A stretch of 47,267 bases of DNA from Clostridium sp. CAG:567 (GCA_000437855.1 FR902179.1:1-47267), one strand, 5' to 3'; positions 1 to 8,134 are shown, numbered from the stretch's first letter. The notes: a model not told the origin generated them from the letters alone. Program-made: numbers and translations.

Positions 1-121
1 GTTTAAGTGTTCTGTAGTTAATAGTCTCTGGTTTTTTTACTTCGCCTTTTGACCATTCTCTAATTTTTTCATCTGATGCTATTCCAATTTTAAGTTTGTT
101 AAAAATTTCTAATTCATCCAC
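1..121 (-). CDS. rpoC: RNA polymerase subunit beta' (rpoC), N-terminal fragment
   Basis: This is the first 40 codons of the beta' subunit of RNA polymerase; the gene runs off the left edge. The translation contains KIGIASDEKIREWSKGEV and KPETINYRTLK, the hallmark opening of RpoC, which forms the DNA clamp with beta. The start is a GTG at 121-119, preceded at 9-nt spacing by the strong ribosome binding site AGGGGG (131-136 on this strand). No ATG in this frame precedes it. It lies 114 nt downstream of the rpoB stop, the usual rpoB-rpoC order, and is presumably cotranscribed with rpoB. Identity is near certain; the fragment is too short to judge anything else. Confidence 0.95.
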   Translation of the reverse strand, partial: MDELEIFNKLKIGIASDEKIREWSKGEVKKPETINYRTLK

Positions 122-156
122 TTTATTTAGCCCCCTAAATATTTTTCTTTTTTCGT

Positions 157-214
157 ACTTGTTTAAACAAGTTTTACACTGCTGTGCAATTCTATATTGT
201 TAACTTGTTTAAAC
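157..214. repeat. Palindrome plus partial copy in the rpoB-rpoC gap
   Basis: Positions 157-172 are a perfect 16-bp palindrome, ACTTGTTTAAACAAGT. The first 12 bases recur at 203-214, followed by a T. Both lie in the 114-nt gap between rpoB and rpoC. They could be a protein-binding site, an RNA processing hairpin, or chance in AT-rich DNA. No function is known to me. Confidence 0.5.
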
Positions 215-235
215 TTTCTGAATGGCTATTAAATT

Positions 236-3200
236 TTATTCTTCACTATCATTAAATTCGTCTATATCTAACAAATCTTCATCATCTAGTAATAAGTCTT
301 CATCATCAATATTTTCTTCTTCGTCTAAAAGCATTTCACTATCTTCTGAATATCCATCAGCTAGTTCATCTTCATCAACTACTGCAAGTTCTTCTTCTAT
401 TTTAGGATCATCTTTAATACTATTAAAATCAATACCTTCATCAATATTTTCTTTTAATTCTAGTTCTCTATTATCTTCAGAAAGAAGTTTAATATCTAAT
501 CCTAAAGATTGAAGTTCTTTTACTAATACTTTAAATCCTTCTGGAACACCTGGTTCTGGAATGTTTTCGCCTTTTACGATTGCTTCATAAGTTTTTACTC
601 TTCCGACAATATCATCAGATTTAACTGTTAACATTTCTTGAAGTGTATATGCAGCACCATAAGCCTCTAATGCCCAAACCTCCATTTCACCAAATCTTTG
701 TCCACCAAATTGTGCTTTACCACCAAGAGGTTGTTGTGTTACTAGTGAGTATGGTCCAGTTGAACGAGCATGTATCTTGTCATCTACTAAGTGGTGTAGT
801 TTTAACATGTACATTACACCAACTGTAATAGGGTGATCAAATGGTTCACCTGTTCTACCATCATATACTACTGTTTTTCCATCTTCTCTTAGTCCTGCTT
901 GTTTAAATAAGTCTCTAATTTCTTCGTTTGTAGCACTATCAAATACTGGTGTTGCTACTTTAATTCCTAGAGCTTTAGCAACCATTCCTAAGTGTACTTC
1001 TAGAACTTGACCTAAGTTCATACGAGAAGGAACACCAAGTGGGTTTAATACTATATCTACTGGAGTACCATCTGGTAAAAATGGCATATCTTCTTCTGGT
1101 AATATACGTGAAATAACACCCTTGTTACCATGACGCCCAGCCATCTTATCACCAACAGATATTTTTCTTTTTGTTGCTATATAGCAACGAATTACTTGAT
1201 TTACTCCTGGTCCTAATTCATCTGAATTATCTCTTGTAAATATTTTAACGTCTACAATTGTACCAGCTTCACCGTGTGGAACACGAAGTGAATTGTCTCT
1301 AACTTCTCTAGCTTTTTCGCCAAATATTGCACGAAGTAATCTTTCCTCTGCTGTTAGTTCAGTTTCACCTTTTGGTGTTACTTTACCAACTAATATATCT
1401 CCTGGTCTAACTTCTGCACCTATACGAATAATTCCGTTTTCATCTAGATCTTTTAAGCTATCATCTCCAACATTTGGAATATCTCTTGTAATTTCTTCTG
1501 GTCCTAATTTTGTGTCTCTACATTCACAATCATATTCTTCTATGTGGATTGATGTATAAACATCTTCTTTTACTAATCTTTCATTAATTAAAACAGCATC
1601 CTCGTAGTTGTAACCTTCCCAAGTTGTGAAAGCTATTAAAACATTTTTACCAAGTGCCATTTCTCCATTTTTTGTTCCAGGTCCATCGGCAATTAGATCT
1701 CCTGCTTTAACTCTTTCTCCAACACTTACAACTGGTCTTTGATTTATACATGTACCACCATTTGTTCTTTTGAATTTTCTTAAGTGGTAAACATCTAATT
1801 CATCTTTTTTATTTCTAATTTGAATTTCTTCACCAGTTACTCTTTCAACTATACCGTCATTTTTAGCCATTACTGTAATTCCAGAATCTCTAGCTGCTCT
1901 ATATTCCATTCCTGTTCCTACTATTGGTGATTCTGTTGTAAGTAATGGAACTGCTTGACGTTGCATGTTTGCACCCATTAGAGAACGTTTTACGTCATCA
2001 TGCTCTAAGAATGGGATCATTGCTGCTGCAACTGATACTAATTGTTTTGGTGATACTTCAACAAAGTCAACTTGGTCTTTATCAACCATTGTAATATCTG
2101 CTCTGTGACGTACACGAATTCTGTCATTAATAAATTTTCCATCTTTATCAAGTGGTTCTGATGCTTGAGCAACTATGTATTTGTCTTCTTCATCAGCTGG
2201 CATATAAACAACTTCATCAGTTACTACTCCAGTTTCATGATCTACTTTTCTATATGGTGTTTCAATAAATCCATATTCATTTATAATTGCAAATGATGAA
2301 AGTGCTGATATAAGTCCAATGTTTGGTCCTTCTGGAGATTCTACTGGACATAATCTACCATAGTGTGTATAGTGAATATCACGAACCTCAAATCCAGCTC
2401 TTTCACGAGATAAACCACCAGGTCCTAATGCAGAAATTCTTCTTTTATGAGTTAATTCTGAAAGTGGGTTTGTTTGATCCATGAATTGCGATAATTGTGA
2501 ACTTCCAAAGAATTCTCTAATAGAAGATGTTATTGGTTTTGTGTTTATTAATGATTGCGGTGTAACTATATCTAAGTCTTGAATTGTCATTCTTTCGCGA
2601 ACAACTCTTTCTAGTCTTGTTAAACCAATTCTAAATTGGTTTTGTAATAATTCACCAACGCAACGAATACGACGATTTCCTAAGTGGTCAATATCATCAA
2701 CATTTCCTAATCCATGTTCTAAGTTTAATAAATAACTAATTGAAGAAATAATATCCTCGTTAGTAACATGTTTTGGAATTAATTCATCTAATCTTTCTTT
2801 AATTGCATCATGTAAATCTTTTTCATCAGTAGTATCAATAATTGATTTTAGAACAATATAATTTACCATTTCTTTAATATGTAAGTCACTTAAATCCACA
2901 TTTGGTAATATACTGTGGATATTTACTGTTCCATTACCAATAATTCTTACTGGTTTATCATCAACTTTAACATCAACAACATTAATTCCACTATTTTGAA
3001 TTGCAATTGCAGCATCATCAGAAATACTGCTATCTTTTTCTGCTAATACTTCTCCTGTTTCTGGATCAATAATATCATTATAAGCAATTCTTCCTTCAAT
3101 TCTTGATGCTAAACTTAATTTTTTATTAAATTTATATCTACCAACTTTTGCTAGATCATATCTTCTATCATCAAAAAATAGTCCATTAAATAAATTTCTT

Positions 3201-3952
3201 GCAGCATCTGTTGTTGGTAATTCTCCTGGTCTTAATTTTTTATATATTTCAACCAAAGCTTCTTCTTGAGTTTTAATTGGGTCTTTTGCCAAAGTTTCTT
3301 TTATTTTGTTTTCTTCTCCAAATAGCTCTGTAATTTGCTCATCTGTTACAATTCCTAATGCTCTTAAAAGTGTTGTAACTGGTATTTTTCTTGTTCTGTC
3401 AACTCTAGCCCAGAATACATCATTTCCATCAGTTTCATATTCTATCCATGCACCACGAATAGGCATAACAGTAGATGTGTAAATTCTTCTTCCTGTTTTG
3501 CTATCAAAATCTTGTGCATAGTAGCAACCTGGTGAACGAACTAATTGGCTTACTACAACTCTTTCTGCACCATTGATTACGAAAGTACCACTATCTGTCA
3601 TAAGTGGGAAATCACCAAGATAAATTTCTTGTTCTTTAATTTCACCTGTTTCACGATTGATAAGTCTTACTTTTACATGTAATCTTGTAGAATAAGTTGC
3701 ATCACGTTCTTTGGCTTCTTCTAGTGTGTATTTAGTTTTTTCTTCCATGTAGTAGTCTAAGAATTCAAGTACAAGGTTTCCTGAATAATCAACTATTGGA
3801 GATACGTCTCTAAGAACTTCTCCTAAGCCTTCTTCGATAAACCAATTGTATGAGTCTTTTTGAACTTGAATCAAGTTTGGCATTTCGATTGAATCGCCGA
3901 TTTTTGCAAAAGTTTTACGAGTACATTTCTCGTGTTTAATTTCTTTTAACAA
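236..3952 (-). CDS. rpoB: DNA-directed RNA polymerase subunit beta
   Basis: RpoB is the beta subunit, forming one side of the catalytic cleft of RNA polymerase. The protein (1238 aa from the chosen start) opens with a beta-type segment, MPNLIQVQKDSYNWF. It carries the rifampicin pocket at about residues 480-515 (SQLSQFMDQTNPLSEL, THKRRISALGPGG) with the wild-type D, H and S residues, so rifampicin sensitivity is expected. It also has the catalytic-region GDKMAGRHGNKGV and the C-terminal LGGKAQFGGQRFGEMEVWALEAYGA region (both conserved; quoted piecewise). The last 70 or so residues are a strongly acidic extension. An upstream in-frame GTG at 3961 overlaps the AGGGAG Shine-Dalgarno (3961-3966), so TTG at 3952, 8 nt downstream of it, is the better start. 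The gene is not preceded by rplJ-rplL but has its own promoter and long leader. Confidence 0.98.
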   Translation of the reverse strand: MLKEIKHEKCTRKTFAKIGDSIEMPNLIQVQKDSYNWFIEEGLGEVLRDVSPIVDYSGNLVLEFLDYYMEEKTKYTLEEAKERDATYSTRLHVKVRLINRETGEIKEQEIYLGDFPLMTDSGTFVINGAERVVVSQLVRSPGCYYAQDFDSKTGRRIYTSTVMPIRGAWIEYETDGNDVFWARVDRTRKIPVTTLLRALGIVTDEQITELFGEENKIKETLAKDPIKTQEEALVEIYKKLRPGELPTTDAARNLFNGLFFDDRRYDLAKVGRYKFNKKLSLASRIEGRIAYNDIIDPETGEVLAEKDSSISDDAAIAIQNSGINVVDVKVDDKPVRIIGNGTVNIHSILPNVDLSDLHIKEMVNYIVLKSIIDTTDEKDLHDAIKERLDELIPKHVTNEDIISSISYLLNLEHGLGNVDDIDHLGNRRIRCVGELLQNQFRIGLTRLERVVRERMTIQDLDIVTPQSLINTKPITSSIREFFGSSQLSQFMDQTNPLSELTHKRRISALGPGGLSRERAGFEVRDIHYTHYGRLCPVESPEGPNIGLISALSSFAIINEYGFIETPYRKVDHETGVVTDEVVYMPADEEDKYIVAQASEPLDKDGKFINDRIRVRHRADITMVDKDQVDFVEVSPKQLVSVAAAMIPFLEHDDVKRSLMGANMQRQAVPLLTTESPIVGTGMEYRAARDSGITVMAKNDGIVERVTGEEIQIRNKKDELDVYHLRKFKRTNGGTCINQRPVVSVGERVKAGDLIADGPGTKNGEMALGKNVLIAFTTWEGYNYEDAVLINERLVKEDVYTSIHIEEYDCECRDTKLGPEEITRDIPNVGDDSLKDLDENGIIRIGAEVRPGDILVGKVTPKGETELTAEERLLRAIFGEKAREVRDNSLRVPHGEAGTIVDVKIFTRDNSDELGPGVNQVIRCYIATKRKISVGDKMAGRHGNKGVISRILPEEDMPFLPDGTPVDIVLNPLGVPSRMNLGQVLEVHLGMVAKALGIKVATPVFDSATNEEIRDLFKQAGLREDGKTVVYDGRTGEPFDHPITVGVMYMLKLHHLVDDKIHARSTGPYSLVTQQPLGGKAQFGGQRFGEMEVWALEAYGAAYTLQEMLTVKSDDIVGRVKTYEAIVKGENIPEPGVPEGFKVLVKELQSLGLDIKLLSEDNRELELKENIDEGIDFNSIKDDPKIEEELAVVDEDELADGYSEDSEMLLDEEENIDDEDLLLDDEDLLDIDEFNDSEE

Positions 3953-4127
3953 AAAAATCACTCCCTAAAAAAAATTAAGCAGAAGATAAATATATGATTT
4001 TAATAAAAAGTCCTTCTTGTTTCTATAATTGGTTTACAGATTGGCATATTTTCTGCTCTCTAAATACCCGTTCCGTAAGCAATTATATAACAATTCCTCT
4101 TTTTATTAAATTAACATAAGAAAATTG

Positions 4128-4196
4128 GACGTTAGCGAAATCAAAGATTTCGACGTACGCTTGTACACGATTGCTTTGCAATCGGCACTGCCCAAG
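4128..4196. repeat. GC-rich cluster of mini-hairpins
   Basis: In an otherwise AT-rich gap this block holds CGAAATC-AAA-GATTTCG, GTAC-GCTT-GTAC and CGATTGC-TTT-GCAATCG. The first and third have identical architecture: 7-bp stems, a CGA/TCG base and 3-nt loops that are complementary to each other. This looks like a dispersed palindromic element inserted into the rpoB leader, or an RNA structure. Genome-wide copy number would decide. Confidence 0.5.
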
Positions 4197-4207
4197 GTAA
4201 ATTAACC

Positions 4208-4247
4208 TTGTTGTATAGAAAAATCTTCAATTTTTTCTATACAACAA
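4208..4247. other. Perfect 16-bp stem-loop in the rpoB leader
   Basis: Arms 4208-4223 and 4232-4247 are exact inverted repeats (TTGTTGTATAGAAAAA and its complement) around an 8-nt loop. It lies between the rpoB promoter and the gene, so it would be transcribed. It is not followed by a long T run on the minus strand, which argues against a simple terminator. An attenuator or mRNA stabiliser is possible. Confidence 0.6.
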
Positions 4248-4393
4248 CATAGTTATAAAAGACAACAAAAATACGGTTGACATTTTTGTCAACTGTTTCA
4301 TTTGCTGTTTATTTAATAAAACTTATTTTTATATTAACCATTCCATCCACCTTAAACGGAGATTAATACATTTAATCAAAACATATCAATTTT

Positions 4394-4422
4394 AGTATAA
4401 CATCTGGTGTACTTGCTGTCAA
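4394..4422 (-). promoter_or_regulatory. Consensus housekeeping promoter of rpoBC
   Basis: On the minus strand TTGACA (4422-4417) is followed after exactly 17 bp by TATACT (4399-4394). It sits just downstream of the terminator of the preceding operon and points at rpoB. It is the best promoter in this part of the window. Confidence 0.85.
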
Positions 4423-4458
4423 TGTTTTTTAGCAAATTTTTCCGTTTTTTACAAAAAT

Positions 4459-4487
4459 GTGTGTTAAAAATTTTATTTTTAACACAC
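4459..4487 (-). terminator. Rho-independent terminator after the DUF4177 operon
   Basis: GTGTGTTAAAAA (4459-4470) pairs perfectly with 4476-4487 around a 5-nt loop. On the minus strand the stem is followed by ATTTTTGT. It lies 13 nt beyond the stop of the 102-aa gene. Confidence 0.8.
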
Positions 4488-4499
4488 CGATAATTTCTT

Positions 4500-4808
4500 T
4501 TATTTATTATTTATTTCATCTAGAATTGTATTATAATCCTTTTCGGACAATACTCCGCATTTTCCATCTCCATACCATTTCGTATCATCTAAAGAAAGCC
4601 AACTAGATTTTTGCCCATACTTGAACTCCACAATGCAATTACAGCCATTGTTTATAGCTAAATTTGCCAAATATTCTTTCACATTATTTAACCCTTTTAG
4701 TTGTGATCCGATAAAACCATATTTATATTCCACTCTTTTTTTCACATTTACTCTGTTGTCTGTTCCTTCTATAAATATAACATTATTATATACAGTTTTA
4801 TATGCCAT
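4500..4808 (-). CDS. Conserved small hypothetical protein (102 aa)
   Basis: I do not recognise this protein. It is soluble, with no signal peptide or membrane segment. Its middle (NVKEYLANLAINNGCNCIVE) resembles the way small heavy-metal-binding-like or YbjQ-like domains place a glycine-asparagine-cysteine turn before a beta strand, but that is only a weak resemblance. The ATG at 4808 has an AGGGA ribosome binding site about 9 nt upstream, inside the end of the preceding DUF4177 gene. Only 2 nt separate the two genes, so they form one translationally close unit. The terminator at 4459-4487 ends the operon. Confidence 0.7.
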   Translation of the reverse strand: MAYKTVYNNVIFIEGTDNRVNVKKRVEYKYGFIGSQLKGLNNVKEYLANLAINNGCNCIVEFKYGQKSSWLSLDDTKWYGDGKCGVLSEKDYNTILDEINNK

Positions 4809-4810
4809 AA

Positions 4811-5005
4811 TTATGCATCCCTTTCTAATATAATAACCATTTCTTGTCTAGCTGCAACAAATACAGCTGGAAAGTCTGCTGTAGCACAGCTTATAACTCT
4901 CCATCCTTGCTCAGCATACGCATTAATAGCACTTTCCAATGTTTCCGGATTAAATTTTCCCGAGAACCATTTATCTTTTTGTGTTAGTACTTTGTATTGT
5001 TTCAT
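4811..5005 (-). CDS. DUF4177 domain protein (64 aa)
   Basis: The whole protein matches the DUF4177 pattern as I know it: an opening beta strand (MKQYKVL), the KWFSGKFNPETLESAINAYAEQGW helix region with its conserved EQGWRV turn, and a final strand EMVIILER. The function of DUF4177 is unknown. The ATG has a very strong AGGGGGAG site 7 nt upstream. It is the first gene of a two-gene leftward operon. Upstream, TTGACA (minus strand, about 5070) with a 17-bp spacer and TAAAAA may be its promoter. The gene is complete and of normal family size. Confidence 0.85.
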   Translation of the reverse strand: MKQYKVLTQKDKWFSGKFNPETLESAINAYAEQGWRVISCATADFPAVFVAARQEMVIILERDA

Positions 5006-5094
5006 ATTATACTCCCCCTCTTACTTAAATATATATATTTTTTTACACTCTATTATTAAAAATGTCAATACTTTTTAAAACTTTAGTTAGAATA

Positions 5095-5123
5095 TGGACA
5101 AACCAAATTTAATATAGTAAAAT
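5095..5123 (+). promoter_or_regulatory. Probable promoter of the COG2426 gene
   Basis: TGGACA (5095-5100), 17 bp, TAAAAT (5118-5123), ending 33 nt before the ATG. It is a five-of-six match at each box and is divergent from the DUF4177 operon. Confidence 0.45.
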
Positions 5124-5156
5124 ACTTACATTGCTGATAGAAATGAGGTAAATTAT

Positions 5157-5648
5157 ATGTCTATAATTTTAAAATATTTAATTACTTTTTTTGTAGGTAT
5201 GGTGCCTATTCTAGAGTTAAGAGGTGCTATTCCAATAGGTGTTGGACTTGGTCTTTCATATTTTGAAGCTTTTATATGTAGCTTTATTGGAAATATAGTT
5301 CCTATATATTTTATTGTAAAATTTATTAGACCTTTATTTGATTTTTTTGGAAGATGGAAACCTTTCAAAATTATAATTGATTGGGCTACTGAAAGAGCTA
5401 CAAGAAAAATTGAAGAAAGTGAAAAATTACAAAGTTACACAGCTTTAGGTCTATTTTTATTTGTAGCAGTTCCTTTACCTGGAACTGGTGCATGGGTTGG
5501 TTCTTTAATTGCTAACTTTTTAAATTTACCACCTAAAAAAGCTATTCCACCTATTATAGCTGGCGTACTTGTTGCTGGTATAATTGTTTTAGCAGTAACT
5601 GCTGCAGCTAATGGTGGTATTCAATATTTGTTTAATCATGTAGGCTAA
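5157..5648 (+). CDS. COG2426 small multidrug export-type membrane protein
   Basis: This 163-aa integral membrane protein belongs to the COG2426 / Sm_multidrug_ex family. It has 4 to 5 hydrophobic segments and the family signatures VPILELRGAIPIGVGLG near the N terminus and VAVPLPGTGAWVGSLIA in the middle. The family name suggests small-molecule export, but transport has hardly been tested, so the substrate is unknown. The ATG has GAGGT about 7 nt upstream. The gene is monocistronic and convergent with the histidine kinase gene, and its stop codon abuts the 41-bp inverted repeat that probably terminates both. Confidence 0.88.
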   Translation: MSIILKYLITFFVGMVPILELRGAIPIGVGLGLSYFEAFICSFIGNIVPIYFIVKFIRPLFDFFGRWKPFKIIIDWATERATRKIEESEKLQSYTALGLFLFVAVPLPGTGAWVGSLIANFLNLPPKKAIPPIIAGVLVAGIIVLAVTAAANGGIQYLFNHVG

Positions 5649-5761
5649 AAAAATGTGCCATTGGGGACGGAGAATTTTGGCACACTTCATTATTAAAACA
5701 AATTATTTTAATTAAAATAAGAAGTGTGCCAAAATTCTCCGTCCCCAATGGCACATTTTTT
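5648..5761. repeat. 41-bp perfect inverted repeat (REP/BIME-like, bidirectional terminator)
   Basis: Arms 5648-5688 and 5721-5761 are perfect 41-bp inverted complements carrying the core GTGCCATTGGGGACGGAG. The 32-nt centre itself contains an 18-bp AT palindrome (5703-5720). The element fills the space between two convergent genes, overlaps both stop codons, and has A and T runs at its ends, so it can terminate in both directions. The GGGGACGG core resembles repeats I associate with REP/IS200-like transposases in Firmicutes; that link is from memory. Its GC content is higher than its surroundings. Confidence 0.85.
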
Positions 5762-7310
5762 AATTTATTAACATTTCAAATCCTATTGTTACTTTAAACA
5801 AATCTCCATCTAGGTAAATATGAAATTGTCCGCCTTGAAGCTCTGTTAGACTAGATGCAATTGAAAGTCCTAATCCGCTTCCTTCCGTATTTCTTGAAGT
5901 TTCTCCTCTTACAAATCTTTGCATTAATTCATCAGCTGAAATATTAAGTTCTTGTTTAGAAATATTTTTCATTTGTATTACAACTGTATGTTGATTTTTG
6001 ATCACATCTAAATATACTCTTGTATTTTCTAAAGCATATTTTGCAACATTTGAATAAATATTTTCTAATACTCTATACATATATCTTCCATCAGCTTTTA
6101 TGGATATATCTTCTTCTGGAAAAGAAATTATTTCTTCTAATCCCCTTTCTTTAAACTTATCCACGAATTCGCCAGATACTTGTTTTATAAGTTCTTTTAC
6201 ATTTAGTTTTTCCATGTTTAACTTAATATTACCAGAAGACGCTTTTGATGCTTCAACTAAATCTTCAGTTAATTTTTTTAATCTTTGAGATTTATTGTCT
6301 AATATCATTAAATATTCTGTTGCCTTTTCATTTGGCATTTTTTCTTTTTTTAGTAAATCCACATAATTAATTATTGATGTAAGTGGTGTTTTTATATCAT
6401 GTGATACATTTGTTATAAGCTCTGTTTTAAGTCTTTCACTTTTCATATTCTGAGCAATTGCATTTGATAATCCACCTGCAATGTCATCAATGTACATAGC
6501 CATTTGCTTTAAAGCTCCTGTTAATTCTTTTGGATTAATTTCAATGTTTGTTTCTCCATTATATATTTTTTCTAATGCTGTTTGTACTTTTTTAAATTCT
6601 TCAGCTTTTTTGCATAACATATAAAAAGTTCCTATTCCTAGTGCAGCTAATATAACTACTTTGTTAAAAAATGATCCACCATAAGAATCTGGTATTGAAA
6701 GTGTTACAAAAAAACCAATAATACAAAATCCCCAATAGTATATAAATAATTTTGTAATCATTTTTCGATTATCTATTGCTTTTTTTATTCCTCTACAAAT
6801 TGAATATATTAGTGTTGTTTTCCAAAACATTTGAGCTTTTATTCTTTTTATAATAGTTTCTAAAAGTATAATTGAGTTAATATATATTATTGCAATTCCA
6901 CAACTTGATAACAAAATGTTCATAGCTCTTGAATATGTTTGTATTCCTGTTATTCCAATTAAAAAACCTCCAAAGATTACTCCACCTGTTAAACACAATA
7001 CAAACTCGAACTTCCATCTATCAAACCAATTTAGTTGTGTAGAGTCTTTACCTTTATTTGCTCCTATTCCTTTTATTATAACTGAAGCTAAAATAATTAA
7101 TATTGTTATTGATACTGGTATAATAGCTGGTGTATATTCTTTTGTTATTTCAGTTAGTCCTTTTGCCATTTTCCATACATAGTAGTCATCTTCTGTTATA
7201 ATAACATGTTCATCTATAACAGCTGTTCCCATTGTTGCTAACATAAGCAATACTACAAATATTGGTACTAAAACATAAGCTATATTTTTTGCAACTTTTG
7301 CTTTTCCCAT
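5760..7310 (-). CDS. Sensor histidine kinase
   Basis: This 516-aa membrane histidine kinase pairs with the response regulator encoded 13 nt upstream. The N-terminal half has several membrane segments (residues about 8-28, 55-80, 95-120, 125-150, 185-235), so sensing is probably within or near the membrane. The HisKA box is NVSHDIKTPLTSIINYVDLL with phospho-accepting His near residue 302. The ATP domain has the N box NIYSNVAKYAL (about 417), the F box MQRFVRGETSRN and the G2 box GSGLGLS (about 478). The usual DxGxG box is replaced by VVIQMKNIS, as I recall for a large clostridial subfamily, so this need not mean inactivity. Start ATG follows AAGGAGA. The signal is unknown. Confidence 0.92.
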   Translation of the reverse strand: MGKAKVAKNIAYVLVPIFVVLLMLATMGTAVIDEHVIITEDDYYVWKMAKGLTEITKEYTPAIIPVSITILIILASVIIKGIGANKGKDSTQLNWFDRWKFEFVLCLTGGVIFGGFLIGITGIQTYSRAMNILLSSCGIAIIYINSIILLETIIKRIKAQMFWKTTLIYSICRGIKKAIDNRKMITKLFIYYWGFCIIGFFVTLSIPDSYGGSFFNKVVILAALGIGTFYMLCKKAEEFKKVQTALEKIYNGETNIEINPKELTGALKQMAMYIDDIAGGLSNAIAQNMKSERLKTELITNVSHDIKTPLTSIINYVDLLKKEKMPNEKATEYLMILDNKSQRLKKLTEDLVEASKASSGNIKLNMEKLNVKELIKQVSGEFVDKFKERGLEEIISFPEEDISIKADGRYMYRVLENIYSNVAKYALENTRVYLDVIKNQHTVVIQMKNISKQELNISADELMQRFVRGETSRNTEGSGLGLSIASSLTELQGGQFHIYLDGDLFKVTIGFEMLIN

Positions 7311-7323
7311 TTTCTTATTCTCC

Positions 7324-8031
7324 TTACTTATCTAAATTTTCAATTTTATATCCTATTCCCCAAATTACTTTTAAATATTTTGGTTCTTTAGGATTAATTT
7401 CTATTTTTTCTCTAATATGTCTAATGTGAACTGCTATAATGTTTTCTGCACCATAACATTCATCTTCCCATACATTTTTATATATTTGCTCAATTGAATA
7501 CACTATACCTTTATTTTTTGTTAAGAACTTCAAAATGTTATACTCTGTTGGGGTTAATTTTATTTCTTTTCCTTCAACAGTCACCTGTTTCATGTCATCA
7601 TTTATTAGTAAATCGCCGGAATAATATGTATTTCCTTCTTTTTGTTTGTCAGCAATTGATCCTAAATGAGTATATCTTCTAATTTGTGAATTAACTCTTG
7701 CAATTAGTTCTAACGGATTAAATGGTTTTGTAATATAATCATCTGCTCCATTATTTAAGCCTGTAATTTTATCATAATCTTCTGATTTAGCTGAGAGCAT
7801 TATTATTGGAATAGATTTATCTTTTCGAATCAAATTAGCTGTGCTAATTCCATCAAGTTTAGGCATCATTATATCAAGCAAAATTAAATGGATATTATCG
7901 TTTTTTTCCACCACTTTTAAAGCTTCCATTCCATCATAGGCTTTTATAACGTTATATCCCTCTTTACTCAAATATATATCTATTGCATTTACAATTTCTT
8001 TATCGTCATCCACTACTAAAATATTATACAT
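7324..8031 (-). CDS. OmpR/PhoB-family response regulator
   Basis: The 235-aa protein has a receiver domain (residues 1-120) with the acidic pocket DDD at 8-10, phospho-acceptor Asp53 in LLDIMMP, a switch Ser near 80 and Lys102 in TKPF. It is followed by a winged-helix DNA-binding domain (about 135-235) with LTPTEYNILKFL and VWGIGYKIE. It should bind direct repeats upstream of its targets on phosphorylation by the adjacent kinase. It is the first gene of the operon, with RBS AGAGGGG before the ATG. Direct CTTAA repeats in its own promoter region suggest autoregulation. Confidence 0.95.
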   Translation of the reverse strand: MYNILVVDDDKEIVNAIDIYLSKEGYNVIKAYDGMEALKVVEKNDNIHLILLDIMMPKLDGISTANLIRKDKSIPIIMLSAKSEDYDKITGLNNGADDYITKPFNPLELIARVNSQIRRYTHLGSIADKQKEGNTYYSGDLLINDDMKQVTVEGKEIKLTPTEYNILKFLTKNKGIVYSIEQIYKNVWEDECYGAENIIAVHIRHIREKIEINPKEPKYLKVIWGIGYKIENLDK

Positions 8032-8061
8032 AAAATTCCCCTCTTTACTTATTTCTCAATA

Positions 8062-8117
8062 ATTATATCACAAATTTATTAAGAAAAAAGTATTTAATTT
8101 ATTAAGTTATTCTTAAG
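8062..8117 (-). promoter_or_regulatory. Response-regulator promoter with CTTAA direct repeats
   Basis: On the minus strand an extended -10 TGATATAAT (TATAAT at 8067-8062) lies upstream of the regulator gene. Further upstream CTTAATAAATT occurs twice (8106-8096 and 8083-8073), and CTTAAGAATAA (8117-8107) lies directly adjacent at 11-bp spacing. Tandem half-sites at 11-bp spacing are typical of OmpR/PhoB binding, so autoregulation is inferred. Confidence 0.5.
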
Positions 8118-8134
8118 TTTGCCCTTATATTTAA

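Larger units (their letters stand above)
3953..4393 (-). promoter_or_regulatory. Long structured 5' leader of rpoB
   Basis: About 430 nt separate the promoter from rpoB with no convincing gene. On the minus strand the leader holds, in order, a GTTGACA-AAAA-TGTCAAC hairpin (4275-4292 area), a perfect 16-bp stem hairpin (4208-4247), and a GC-richer block of small hairpins (4128-4196). Two short frames exist (10 and 24 codons; the 10-codon one follows AAGGTGG), but neither is convincing. Such a leader suggests attenuation or autoregulation of rpoBC. I could not match it to the L10 leader or another named family. Confidence 0.5.

Noticed and set aside
222..512. Ser-rich plus-strand open frame over the 3' end of rpoB
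   Set aside because: It is the antisense shadow of RpoB's acidic tail (Glu/Asp codons read as Ser/Phe), with no ribosome binding site.
2400..2520. Rifampicin-resistance substitution in rpoB
   Set aside because: All classical pocket residues (D, H, S positions in SQFMDQ, THKRR and ISALG) are wild type.
4200..4330. Minus-strand 24-codon hydrophobic leader peptide (MKQLTKMSTVFLLSF...) and 10-codon MVNIKISFIK in the rpoB leader
   Set aside because: The first has no ribosome binding site and overlaps strong hairpins; the second has a fair site but is too short to support without conservation data.
6000..6010. Inactive histidine kinase because the usual DxGxG box is missing
   Set aside because: From memory, the KNIS variant with intact N, F and G2 boxes is common in a clostridial kinase subfamily, so inactivity is not supported.
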